A stretch of 13,983 nucleotides of DNA from an uncultured bacterium (lineage in GTDB: Bacteria; Cyanobacteriota; Vampirovibrionia; Gastranaerophilales; Gastranaerophilaceae): contig CALAWF010000104.1 in NCBI GenBank assembly GCA_937894665.1, positions 1 through 13,983 on the forward strand, written 5' to 3'. Below, in pieces: positions 1 through 6,803 of this stretch (positions are counted from its first letter, which is position 1; each line of letters begins with the position of its first letter). A program made the translations under genes and the position numbers. The notes below the pieces were generated by a model, which had not been told where the DNA came from, made no database searches, and saw only the letters and a program-made list of their open reading frames with translations.

Positions 1-742
1 AACGACCACGATAATCATTTGCTAAAAATGGACATGTATAAACACCATTAGCCGTTAAAATTCGACCATTTTCACAGTCTAAGTTCTTCCACTTGCCATC
101 TAAGTTACCCTCAAAAGAGCTTTGCATGTCATGCCAAGAAACAATCTGCAAATTAGATTTATCCATATCAAAATTATTTTTAGCAAACAATGCCCCAAAA
201 CCATCCCAAAGTTCTTCATTAGACAAATTATAATAATTAGTTACAGAAATAATCGGATTAAAATTATATTTTAACAAATGTTTAATAGCAAAAACAGCCT
301 GACGAAATGCTCCACGATAACGAACATCATCATTTTTTACTTCTTCATAATGATCCATACTGATTTTGAAAATAATTTCATTATTAGCTTCATCTTCTAC
401 TTTTTTCAAAAAACGAGCTTTTTTCTCATTGATACAAGACGCATTTGTACAGATACAAACATTTGAACGTTTTAAACACAACCTCAAAATTGCATTAAAA
501 TCAGGATGAGTCATCGGTTCCGCACCTGTCAGATAAATACATTCAATCTTTTCTTGAGTTGTGTCATTCAATGCCTGTTTGATAATATCAATACTTATAA
601 AATCCTGAACTTTTTTATATTGAGGAAAATCAATATAGCAATGTTTGCAATGTTGATTACAACTTTTTGCCGTCATTTCAATAAACAAATTATTCAACTC
701 TTTCATTTCAACAACAGCAGATTTAAAAATATTACTCTTCAT
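1..742 (-). CDS. Radical SAM domain protein, 3' end cut by window edge
   Basis: An open reading frame on the minus strand starts with ATG at 742 and runs 247 codons without a stop to the window edge. The radical SAM cluster motif CxxxCxxC is at residues C28, C32 and C35, within CNQHCKHC, so the protein should bind a 4Fe-4S cluster and cleave S-adenosylmethionine. The segment LTGAEPMTHPDF (about 71-82) matches the usual GGEP SAM-binding loop with Ala for the second Gly. Further Cys residues occur at CICTNASC and, near the edge, in LDCENGR and VYTCPFL, which resembles the auxiliary-cluster (SPASM/twitch) region of this superfamily. The start is supported by AAAGGAG eight bases upstream. The gene is divergent from the aldolase-like gene, with 92 bases between them. 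The substrate cannot be told, and peptide modification or small-molecule synthesis are both possible. Radical SAM membership is near certain; the subfamily is inferred. Confidence 0.9.
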   Translation of the reverse strand, partial: MKSNIFKSAVVEMKELNNLFIEMTAKSCNQHCKHCYIDFPQYKKVQDFISIDIIKQALNDTTQEKIECIYLTGAEPMTHPDFNAILRLCLKRSNVCICTNASCINEKKARFLKKVEDEANNEIIFKISMDHYEEVKNDDVRYRGAFRQAVFAIKHLLKYNFNPIISVTNYYNLSNEELWDGFGALFAKNNFDMDKSNLQIVSWHDMQSSFEGNLDGKWKNLDCENGRILTANGVYTCPFLANDYRGR

Positions 743-822
743 AATAAACTCCTTTTCGATTAACAACATGTTCAATCTTCAAAACTCAAAATAAATTACC
801 TACCATGGCAAAACTTTCATGA

Positions 823-828
823 TAAAAT
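823..828 (+). promoter_or_regulatory. Candidate -10 box just upstream of the aldolase-like start
   Basis: TAAAAT matches TATAAT at five of six bases and ends six bases before the ATG at 835. No convincing -35 box lies 16-18 bases upstream and no Shine-Dalgarno sequence precedes the ATG. If this is the true -10, transcription would begin at or next to the start codon, giving a leaderless mRNA. The upstream DNA is AT-rich, so the match alone is weak. Confidence 0.35.
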
Positions 829-834
829 ACACAT

Positions 835-1548
835 ATGATTAATATTTTAGACTGCACAACTCGTGATGGCGGACACGAAACAAAATGGAATTTTGAAGAA
901 GTTTTTGTTAATACATTGATGGATTTTTTAAACAAATCAAATGTTTCATACTATGAAATCGGCTACAGAAATCACCTTGATACAGAAGGGAAAGGGGATT
1001 TTTATACTTGTAAACCGGAATTTTTAAAACCATTTTATGAAAACAAAGGCAACCTTCAACTTGGCGTAATGACAGACTACAAAAGATATAACGCTAACGA
1101 CTTTCCGGATAAAAAACATGATTATATTGACTTTGTGAGAATTGCTTGCCATCCTGATAAAATCGGAGAAACATTAAAAGTTGCAGAAGATTTACATCAA
1201 AAAGGATATAAAATTTTTATCCAACTAATGGAAATCCAAAATGTTGGAGCAGATGGTTATATTGAATTATTCCAATGGAAAAATAAAAATATTTTAGAAA
1301 GTCTTTATTTTGCAGATAGTTATAGTGCATTGAAACCGGAAGATATTGAAAAATATTATAACAAATTAAAAACTATCGGATATGAAAATTTAAGTTTTCA
1401 CGCCCATAATGAACAAGGTTTTGCACTAGAAAACAGTTTACGAGCAGCAGAACTCGGATGTTACACAATCGATACAACCTTCAACGGAATCGGACGAGGA
1501 GGAGGGAATTTAAAACTCCAAGAACTTTTAGAAAACTTACCAAACTAA
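835..1548 (+). CDS. Short HMGL-like (DRE-TIM metallolyase) aldolase
   Basis: The 237-residue protein opens with LDCTTRDGG (5-13), the DRE-TIM signature that supplies the catalytic Arg (R10) and a metal-binding Asp (D11). EIGYRN follows at 41-46. FHAHNEQG (188-195) gives the two metal-ligand His residues H189 and H191, and the end carries the usual glycine-rich NGIGRGGGN (217-225). These features place it with 4-hydroxy-2-oxovalerate aldolase, HMG-CoA lyase and isopropylmalate synthase relatives, which make or break C-C bonds next to a carbonyl. It is a bare catalytic barrel. It lacks the C-terminal communication domain of DmpG-type aldolases and the regulatory domain of LeuA-type synthases, so it is probably a lyase/aldolase rather than an acyl-CoA synthase. 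The substrate is unknown. It has no visible ribosome binding site. Its stop codon overlaps that of the convergent response regulator by four bases. The divergent radical SAM gene may be functionally linked. Confidence 0.85.
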   Translation: MINILDCTTRDGGHETKWNFEEVFVNTLMDFLNKSNVSYYEIGYRNHLDTEGKGDFYTCKPEFLKPFYENKGNLQLGVMTDYKRYNANDFPDKKHDYIDFVRIACHPDKIGETLKVAEDLHQKGYKIFIQLMEIQNVGADGYIELFQWKNKNILESLYFADSYSALKPEDIEKYYNKLKTIGYENLSFHAHNEQGFALENSLRAAELGCYTIDTTFNGIGRGGGNLKLQELLENLPN

Positions 1549-1934
1549 TTTCCTAAAAATTCTCTGTAAACTTCCGCATCCGCATTTCTTGCAACGTTTT
1601 TAGAAAGAAACAAAACACCATTTCTTTCTGCAATTAGTCTGATATTTGGAGAAGCAGAAATAATCACAATTTTTGTTGAATTATATTCTTTAAAAGTTTT
1701 AATTTGCTCAATCAACCACTCTCCTGCAAATTTTGGTAAAAAATCTGCTTCCATTTGTAAATCTGTAAAAATAACATCATAAGGATTATCAATTGACAAT
1801 TCAAGTTTTGATACAGCCTCTCTTGCAGAAATTGCAGTATCTATTTCAAGATTAGGAATATTTAAACTATTTATATTGTGTTCATGAAATCTTATCCACC
1901 CAGGAACATCATCGACTATCAAAACTCTTTTCAT
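1545..1934 (-). CDS. Single-domain response regulator (receiver domain only)
   Basis: The 129-residue protein is a CheY-like receiver with no output domain. The acidic pair is D8-D9 in VLIVDD, the phosphoacceptor is D58 in IFTDLQM, the switch Ser is S93 in VIISAS, and the conserved Lys is K112 in FLSKN. Phosphorylation of D58 by a partner histidine kinase is therefore expected. No kinase, phosphotransfer protein or DNA-binding domain lies in the window, so it is an orphan here and probably acts by protein-protein contact. GGAGG is placed six bases before the ATG (minus strand 'ttggaggaaaaat'). The insertion between D58 and the next helix (MEADFLPKFAGEWL) is a little longer than in CheY. The gene converges on the aldolase-like gene with a four-base overlap of stop codons. 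Domain assignment is secure; role unknown. Confidence 0.92.
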   Translation of the reverse strand: MKRVLIVDDVPGWIRFHEHNINSLNIPNLEIDTAISAREAVSKLELSIDNPYDVIFTDLQMEADFLPKFAGEWLIEQIKTFKEYNSTKIVIISASPNIRLIAERNGVLFLSKNVARNADAEVYREFLGN

Positions 1935-2056
1935 ATTTTTCCTCCAAGAATAATGATATATTAAAATCTAAAATTATTCTATAAAATAATGCAAAATCGG
2001 GTAATGAAAATCACAATAAAAATATTTAATCTAACTAAAAAAAGAGAGGGTTAAAT

Positions 2057-2539
2057 ATGAAAAAATTAAAAATTATACTACCGATTATTGGAATGATACT
2101 AACATTTTCAGATGTTTATGCCTACACAACCAAAGACGGAATGAACTTTTTTGACCAATACCAAAATTACGCCAATAGCTATGATGAAAAACTTTTGGAT
2201 TTATATTCCCCCGATGCGAATATAATTAGGGAGGTTGTAAAACCAACAGGAGAAACGGTTTCTGTAAAAGTACCGACAAAAAGATTTTTCAAAGAATTGA
2301 AAATAGGTCAAAAAACTGCTAAACTGAGAAAGTACAAAAACAGATATAAAAATGTTATAGTACAAGAAGTCCCAAACGGAATAAAAATTAGTGCAGAACG
2401 CCAGCCATCTAAAGAAACTTACTGGCTAAAAATGTACCAGATAATTACTCCGACAAATGACGGTCCAAAAATTACAGAAGAAATGATGCAAACCAAAGTG
2501 CAAACATTCCTAAAAATGCAAGATAAAGGTGAAGAATAA
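2057..2539 (+). CDS. Small exported protein of unknown function, possible NTF2-like fold
   Basis: This 160-residue protein begins with a signal peptide: MKKLK, a hydrophobic core to about residue 19, and a likely signal-peptidase I site after VYA (residue 22). The mature part has the pattern FFDQYQNYANSYDEKLLDLY-S-P-D-A, reminiscent of NTF2/SnoaL-like domains in which a Tyr-rich helix precedes 'lYspdA'. It then turns strongly Lys-rich. The fold is an inference from pattern only, and I do not recognise the family. GAGAGGG lies upstream of the ATG at the usual distance. Its TAA stop shares one base with the aroC ATG (TAATG), so the two are co-transcribed and probably translationally coupled, although an exported protein has no obvious link with aromatic amino acid synthesis. 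Confidence 0.8.
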   Translation: MKKLKIILPIIGMILTFSDVYAYTTKDGMNFFDQYQNYANSYDEKLLDLYSPDANIIREVVKPTGETVSVKVPTKRFFKELKIGQKTAKLRKYKNRYKNVIVQEVPNGIKISAERQPSKETYWLKMYQIITPTNDGPKITEEMMQTKVQTFLKMQDKGEE

Positions 2540-3594
2540 TGGAAAAATTTAGATTTTTAACAGCAGGAGAAAGCCACGGCAAATGTTTAACTGCCATAAT
2601 TGAAGGACTTCCGGCAGGTTTAAATATCGATATAGATTTTATAAATAGCGAACTCAAAAGACGTCAACAAGGTTACGGCAGAGGGGATAGAATGCAAATA
2701 GAATCCGATACCGCAGAAATTACTTCCGGCGTAAGATTTGGAAAAACATTAGGTTCACCGATAACACTTGTTGTTAAAAACAGGGATTTTGAAAGTTGGA
2801 AAAAGATTATGAGTGTCGCACCGGAAGACATAACCGATGAAAAAGCATTTTCAACTTTTCGCCCCGGACATGCAGATTATGCAGGAAGTGTAAAATATAA
2901 CCAAACAGACTTGCGTAATATTCTGGAACGCTCAAGTGCAAGAAAAACAGCAATCGAAGTTGCAGTTGGAGCAATTGCAAAACTATTCTTGAAAGAGTTC
3001 GGGATTGAATGCTCTTCAGAAATTACACAAATAGGAACTGCTTGTTGCTGCGACAAATTCAAAGAAGAAATTGACCTCACAAAAGAAAATGGAGATTCTG
3101 TAGGAGGAAAATTTGTCGTTGTGTATAAAAATTTACCAATCGGATTAGGCTCACATGTTCATTGGGATAGAGGTATTGACGGACGTTTAGCACAAGTTGT
3201 TATGAGTATTCCGGCAGTAAAAGCCGTTGAAATCGGAGAAAATCCACTTGGCTATTATGGCAGCACCTATCATGATGAATTTACCCTGAATAACGGTGAA
3301 ATCGGACGCTCTTCAAATCACGCAGGAGGGATTGAAGGTGGAATGACCAACGGACAGGATTTAGTGATTTCAGCGGTTATGAAACCAATTCCAACAATGA
3401 GAAAGCCGTTAAAAAGTGTTGATTCAAAAACTCATCAACCGACAGAGGCACACTTTGAACGCTCTGATGTTTGTGCAGTCGAAGCATGTTCAGTTGTTGC
3501 AGAAACAAGAATTGCTTGGGTTTTAGCCAATGAAATTTTACTAAAATTCGGCGGTGATAGTATCGAAGAATTAAAACACAATTACCATAAATAA
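2539..3594 (+). CDS. aroC: Chorismate synthase
   Basis: This is a full-length (351 residues) chorismate synthase, which converts 5-enolpyruvylshikimate-3-phosphate to chorismate using reduced FMN in the last step of the shikimate pathway. Signature stretches are all present: GESHG with H13, RRQQGYGRGDRM (41-52), FRPGHADYAG with H111, RSSARKTA (131-138), GGIEGGMTNGQ (263-273) and MKPIPTMRKPL (281-291), then HFERSDVCAVEA near the end. The two His residues match the acid-base pair known for the family. It lies in a two-gene unit with the exported protein upstream, whose stop codon it overlaps by one base, and AAAGGTG inside that gene's end serves as ribosome binding site. No other shikimate genes are in the window. 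An unusual CCC triplet at 169-171 has no obvious meaning. Confidence 0.97.
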   Translation: MEKFRFLTAGESHGKCLTAIIEGLPAGLNIDIDFINSELKRRQQGYGRGDRMQIESDTAEITSGVRFGKTLGSPITLVVKNRDFESWKKIMSVAPEDITDEKAFSTFRPGHADYAGSVKYNQTDLRNILERSSARKTAIEVAVGAIAKLFLKEFGIECSSEITQIGTACCCDKFKEEIDLTKENGDSVGGKFVVVYKNLPIGLGSHVHWDRGIDGRLAQVVMSIPAVKAVEIGENPLGYYGSTYHDEFTLNNGEIGRSSNHAGGIEGGMTNGQDLVISAVMKPIPTMRKPLKSVDSKTHQPTEAHFERSDVCAVEACSVVAETRIAWVLANEILLKFGGDSIEELKHNYHK

Positions 3595-3628
3595 CTTAGC
3601 AAAATTATTCCTTTTGATATTTTTTATT

Positions 3629-3634
3629 TATAAT
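3629..3634 (+). promoter_or_regulatory. Perfect -10 hexamer upstream of the GalM-like gene
   Basis: TATAAT occurs 22 bases before the ATG at 3657 and upstream of the AAGGAG ribosome binding site. No good -35 hexamer lies 16-18 bases further upstream; TTGATA at 3614-3619 is too close. The surroundings are very AT-rich, so this is a weak call for an independent promoter. Confidence 0.35.
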
Positions 3635-3656
3635 TAAAGAAAAAGAAGGAGTAATT

Positions 3657-4907
3657 ATGCCAATAGATTTTAATCCGCACATACAATTTAATCCAAGTAT
3701 AAGCAATCAACAAAGAGTAATCCAACAATCAATAGCCCTAACCGGTCAACCTGAAAAAGATACTTTTACAAAAAGTGTAAAAGTAAATTCAACAAACGTT
3801 GATAATAATTATGACGGAATAAAAATAGAAAAAAAATCTTTTGGCACAATCAAAAAAACAGGTGAAGAAGCAACCCTTTACACCATAACAAATAAAAATG
3901 GTGCAAGTGTTGATTTGTCAACTTTTGGTGCAACAATTACAGGTATCAAAGTTCCTGATAAAGACGGCAAAATTAAAGATGTAACCCAAGGTTATGATAA
4001 TGTAACTCCATACGAAGAATCTCCGGTAGGACATGCCGGCGGAACAATCGGACCTTATGCAAACAAAATCAGCGATGGAAAATTCATACTCAATGGAGAA
4101 GAATATAAATTAGAATGCAACAAAGATAATGGTAAATCACATTCTCACGGAGGAACACAAGGTTTCGATACGAAAAATTGGAAAGCAAATGTCCTAAAAG
4201 ACGGTATCGAATTTACTTATTCTAAAAAGGATATGGAAAGCGGTTACCCAGGGAATGTCGAAGCTAGTGTAACCTACAAATTTGACAATGATAACAATTT
4301 GCACATTATGTACAAAGCAAAATCAGACAAAGACACTGTTATAAATATGACAAACCATACTTATTTCAACCTTGATGGAGCGGAAAACACTCAAGAAAAT
4401 TCTGTGTATGAGCATATTGTAACCCTACCAAATTCTTCAAAAATAACAAGAACAAATGAAATTGCAATTCCAACAGGAGAAATAATTGATGTTGAAAACA
4501 CTCCGTTTGATTTTAGAACTCCGCACAAAATCGGAGATGTAATAGATTTAGAACACGAACAAATGAAGATAGGTTCAGGCTTTGACCAGAACTATTGTAT
4601 TGATAATTATGATGGAAAAAGTTTAGTAGAAGTTGCAAATGTTAAATCTCCAAAAACAGGAATCAAACTAAAAGTTTCTACAAACCTCCCGGGATTTCAA
4701 TTCTATAGTGCAAACCACCTTGGTAAAACAACCCAACCAAACGGAAAATCAGGAAACAGATACGAAAAAAGATCTTCATTCTGCGTTGAACCACAATTCT
4801 ATCCTAACGCAATTAACATAGAAGAATTTGCAGAAAAAGGACTCCTAAAACAAGGAGAAGAATATAATAGAGAAATTATTTATTCTTTCTCTACTGATAA
4901 AGACTAG
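3657..4907 (+). CDS. galM: Aldose 1-epimerase (GalM-like) with N-terminal extension
   Basis: This is a 416-residue mutarotase-family protein, longer than the usual 340-350. Residues 1 to about 55 are a polar tail without a signal peptide (MPIDFNPHIQFNPS..., then KDTFTKS). The GalM domain follows, which interconverts alpha and beta anomers of hexoses. Visible motifs: FGATITGI (90-97), HSHGG with H164, MTNHTYFNL with H234, GSGFDQNY with D310, LPGFQFYSANHLG (344-356), and CVEPQ with E378. H164, H234 and E378 match the catalytic His/His/Glu set known for GalM. One oddity is GTIGPYANKI (129-138): most GalM proteins have GRxANRI, whose Arg contacts the sugar, but here it is P133. AAGGAG precedes the ATG. 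The stop codon overlaps by four bases that of a convergent sugar acetyltransferase. No galactose pathway genes adjoin. Confidence 0.92.
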   Translation: MPIDFNPHIQFNPSISNQQRVIQQSIALTGQPEKDTFTKSVKVNSTNVDNNYDGIKIEKKSFGTIKKTGEEATLYTITNKNGASVDLSTFGATITGIKVPDKDGKIKDVTQGYDNVTPYEESPVGHAGGTIGPYANKISDGKFILNGEEYKLECNKDNGKSHSHGGTQGFDTKNWKANVLKDGIEFTYSKKDMESGYPGNVEASVTYKFDNDNNLHIMYKAKSDKDTVINMTNHTYFNLDGAENTQENSVYEHIVTLPNSSKITRTNEIAIPTGEIIDVENTPFDFRTPHKIGDVIDLEHEQMKIGSGFDQNYCIDNYDGKSLVEVANVKSPKTGIKLKVSTNLPGFQFYSANHLGKTTQPNGKSGNRYEKRSSFCVEPQFYPNAINIEEFAEKGLLKQGEEYNREIIYSFSTDKD

Positions 4908-5461
4908 TTCTCAATCTGTTTGATAACTTTACAAGGATTTCCGACAGCAACAACATCTGCCGGAATATCTTTTGTTACAACAGAACCTGCACCAATTACA
5001 GCTCTATCGCCAATTTTCACCCCGGGAAGTACAACAACATTTCCACCGAGCCAAACCCCTTCTCCAATTGTAATAGGTTTTGCCCACTCTTTTCCTTCAA
5101 TTCTTTCTTTCGCATTAGTTGGGTGAACAGCGGTATATAACCCGCAATTCGGACCAATAAATGTATCCTTACCGATTTTAATTTTTGCACAATCTAAAAA
5201 GACGCTATTGTGATTTACATAAACAAACCCGTCAAATTCAATATTATAACCGTAATCACAGAAAAAATTCGGTTCAATTACACTATTATCTCCGGCTTTT
5301 CCCAATATAGTTTGAAGAAGTTCCCATTTTTCTTCTTTTTGATTAGCGTGAAGAGAATTATATTTTAAACAAAGTTCCTTTGCTCTAAATCTGTCTTGTT
5401 CCAATTCTTCACAAAACGGTTGATAAATTTCTCCATTTATCATTTTTTCTCTCTCTCTCAT
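4904..5461 (-). CDS. Maltose/galactoside-type O-acetyltransferase (left-handed beta helix)
   Basis: The protein has 185 residues, the usual length for the LacA/Maa/NodL family, which transfers acetyl from acetyl-CoA to sugars in the cytoplasm. The N-terminal helical maltose-acetyltransferase domain is seen in EKMINGEIYQPFCEEL and the following RFRAKELC. The hexapeptide-repeat core runs from about 58 to 170: CDYGYNIEFDG, IKIGKDTFIGPNCGLYTAVHP with catalytic His H113, KPITIGEGVWLGG, then VLPGVKIGDRAVIGAGSVVTKDIP and GNP near the end. The start at 5461 is preferred over Met7 because the family usually begins with a similar charged REKEKM-like leader, and GGAG lies ten bases upstream. It is convergent with the GalM-like gene (stop codons share CTAG) and divergent from the first metalloprotease. 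The acceptor sugar is not predictable. Confidence 0.93.
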   Translation of the reverse strand: MREREKMINGEIYQPFCEELEQDRFRAKELCLKYNSLHANQKEEKWELLQTILGKAGDNSVIEPNFFCDYGYNIEFDGFVYVNHNSVFLDCAKIKIGKDTFIGPNCGLYTAVHPTNAKERIEGKEWAKPITIGEGVWLGGNVVVLPGVKIGDRAVIGAGSVVTKDIPADVVAVGNPCKVIKQIEN

Positions 5462-5484
5462 AACGCCACTTCTCCTTTTATTGC

Positions 5485-5496
5485 TATGTTAACATA
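5485..5496. repeat. 12-base perfect palindrome in divergent intergenic region
   Basis: TATGTTAACATA lies between the acetyltransferase start (5461) and the metalloprotease promoter (5512-5540). Its position could suit an operator for the minus-strand gene. Several palindromes of this size are expected by chance in this much AT-rich DNA, so functional meaning is doubtful. Confidence 0.25.
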
Positions 5497-5511
5497 AAGA
5501 ATTAAAATTAT

Positions 5512-5540
5512 TTGATTTTTATAAAAATATAGAATATAAT
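5512..5540 (+). promoter_or_regulatory. Sigma-70-type promoter for the first metalloprotease
   Basis: TTGATT (5512-5517), a 17-base spacer and a perfect TATAAT (5535-5540) lie just upstream of GGGGAAG and the ATG at 5564. The predicted start of transcription is near 5547, giving a leader of roughly 17 bases. Confidence 0.7.
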
Positions 5541-5563
5541 CGAACTCAAAAAGGGGAAGTATT

Positions 5564-6115
5564 ATGATTAAAAAGATTTTTATAAGTTTATTTTTAATAT
5601 TGGCATTTGCGGCAACATTTTTCAATTTTGTACAAGCTGAAACCGCAACATATCCGCATTGGACAAAATCCCCAATTACTGTTTACATTCCAAAAGATGA
5701 AAAAGCTATAACAACGCGACACGCTTTTGAAAAATGGCAAAATTTAAGCTATGGGAAATTAAAATTTCAATTTATGCCAAAAGGACCGGCAGATATTGAT
5801 GTAGTTTTTACAGATAAAGTTGATGGTTCAGACGGACCTCTCGGTTCACACAAAATAACTATCAAAAAAGGAGCTATCACAAAAGCTGAAATACAAATGG
5901 CTACAAAAGGAAACAAAAAATATTCTAACAACATGGTTTATACAACAATGTTGCACGAAATTGGTCATGTATTAGGCTTGCAAGAATCAACAAGAAAACA
6001 ATCAAGCATTATGAACATGCCGGTAAGCGAAACTCAAGATATTTTGAAAAAAGATATTGTAAACCTATACCACGTAAACGGTTGGAGCTATATGGACAGA
6101 CGATTTGGGAACTAA
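5564..6115 (+). CDS. Exported matrixin-like metalloprotease with altered third zinc ligand
   Basis: The 183-residue protein has a signal peptide (MIKKIF, a hydrophobic core, likely cleavage after VQA at 25). It is therefore exported, with a small mature domain. It shows the metzincin plan: AFEKWQNL helix, a strand region PADIDVVFTD, the zinc helix HEIGHVLGLQE (131-141) and a Met-turn in SSIMNMP (M150). H131, E132, H135 and G138 fit HExxHxxGxx. The third ligand, His or Asp in known metzincins, is E141 here, so zinc binding may use Glu or be impaired. The mature part has no recognisable propeptide. Its convergent neighbour is a paralogue with the canonical His. GGGGAAG precedes the ATG. The stop codon overlaps the neighbour's by four bases. 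Family placement is good; substrate and activity are unknown. Confidence 0.85.
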   Translation: MIKKIFISLFLILAFAATFFNFVQAETATYPHWTKSPITVYIPKDEKAITTRHAFEKWQNLSYGKLKFQFMPKGPADIDVVFTDKVDGSDGPLGSHKITIKKGAITKAEIQMATKGNKKYSNNMVYTTMLHEIGHVLGLQESTRKQSSIMNMPVSETQDILKKDIVNLYHVNGWSYMDRRFGN

Positions 6116-6648
6116 TTCCATCCGTATAATTTTTTCAACTGTCGTAAATCGTTTTTAGAGATTTCCTGAATATCATTTTCAGCATAATACATTGCACTCT
6201 TCGGATCAGATGAATGCTCCAAACCTATCGCATGCCCGATTTCATGAAGAATAACGGTATAGGCTTCATCTTTCCGCAAATTACGACCTCTTCGGTCTTT
6301 TTCAGCAATATAAATTACGGCTTTTGTCATCTTTTTATCACTGCCAACAGTCATAGTGTTAGTTAAACCTATGGCTCTATCATGCTGTTTCTGATTGATT
6401 TGCTTGACAAACCGTACCTCTATTTGAGCAACATTTGCAGAATTAACATACTTAAATCTCACCTTGCCGTTTGTCAATCTATCCCACTCTGCAAAACCGT
6501 GTTTCATCATCAATGAATATTTATGGTCAGGTTGGATATAAGTTTTTATCATTCTTGGATTAAACCATTTTCCGGTATATGCAATTGCATAATTGCAACT
6601 ATAAACCCATAAAAATACTAAGCAAAAAAATGCAAACATTTTTTTCAT
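6112..6648 (-). CDS. Exported matrixin-like zinc metalloprotease
   Basis: The protein is 178 residues when started at the ATG at 6648. An in-frame ATG at 6717 would put 23 charged residues before the signal peptide and lies upstream of a candidate -10 box, so it is rejected. MKKMF plus a hydrophobic stretch ends in a likely signal-peptidase site after AIA (23). The mature protein has GFAEWDRL, QIEVRFV, and a canonical metzincin zinc motif HEIGHAIGLEH (H135, H139, H145; base E136) with Met-turn M153 in SAMYY. It should be an active secreted or periplasmic endopeptidase. Its sequence plan matches the adjacent convergent gene, so they look like an old tandem/inverted duplication that has diverged. 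A Cys-containing VYSC near the signal is not a proper lipobox. GAAGAG lies about ten bases before the ATG. Confidence 0.88.
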   Translation of the reverse strand: MKKMFAFFCLVFLWVYSCNYAIAYTGKWFNPRMIKTYIQPDHKYSLMMKHGFAEWDRLTNGKVRFKYVNSANVAQIEVRFVKQINQKQHDRAIGLTNTMTVGSDKKMTKAVIYIAEKDRRGRNLRKDEAYTVILHEIGHAIGLEHSSDPKSAMYYAENDIQEISKNDLRQLKKLYGWN

Positions 6649-6679
6649 AAGCAATACTCTTCTTTTTCTTTTTACACAT

Positions 6680-6685
6680 TTTATA
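6680..6685 (-). promoter_or_regulatory. Candidate -10 box for the second metalloprotease
   Basis: TATAAA on the minus strand lies upstream of the preferred start at 6648. Transcription would begin near 6673, downstream of the alternative ATG at 6717, which supports the shorter protein. No convincing -35 box is seen. Confidence 0.35.
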
Positions 6686-6754
6686 ATGTCGGCATATACA
6701 AGAAAAAAATTTAACAAAAAACATTTACCCTTATCAAAACTTTACAAACCGATA

Positions 6755-6784
6755 TTGAAAAACTAAATCAAACTGAACTATAAT
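6755..6784 (+). promoter_or_regulatory. Sigma-70-type promoter for helicase-rnhA operon
   Basis: TTGAAA (6755-6760, five of six consensus), an 18-base spacer and a perfect TATAAT (6779-6784) stand immediately upstream of GGGGAG and the ATG at 6804. The implied leader is only about 13 bases long. Confidence 0.7.
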
Positions 6785-6803
6785 AAGCAAGTAGGGGAGT
6801 TCT

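Noticed and set aside
278..763. Plus-strand open frames at 278-466 and 506-763
   Set aside because: They lie opposite the radical SAM gene, which has the CxxxCxxC motif and a good ribosome binding site; their translations are low-complexity Phe/Ile/Asn-rich shadows.
2472..3080. Minus-strand open frames opposite the exported protein and aroC
   Set aside because: Shadows of strongly supported coding sequence with no family resemblance.
6649..6717. Upstream ATG at 6717 for the minus-strand metalloprotease
   Set aside because: It would add 23 residues including a very basic stretch before a clear signal peptide, and the candidate -10 box lies downstream of it.
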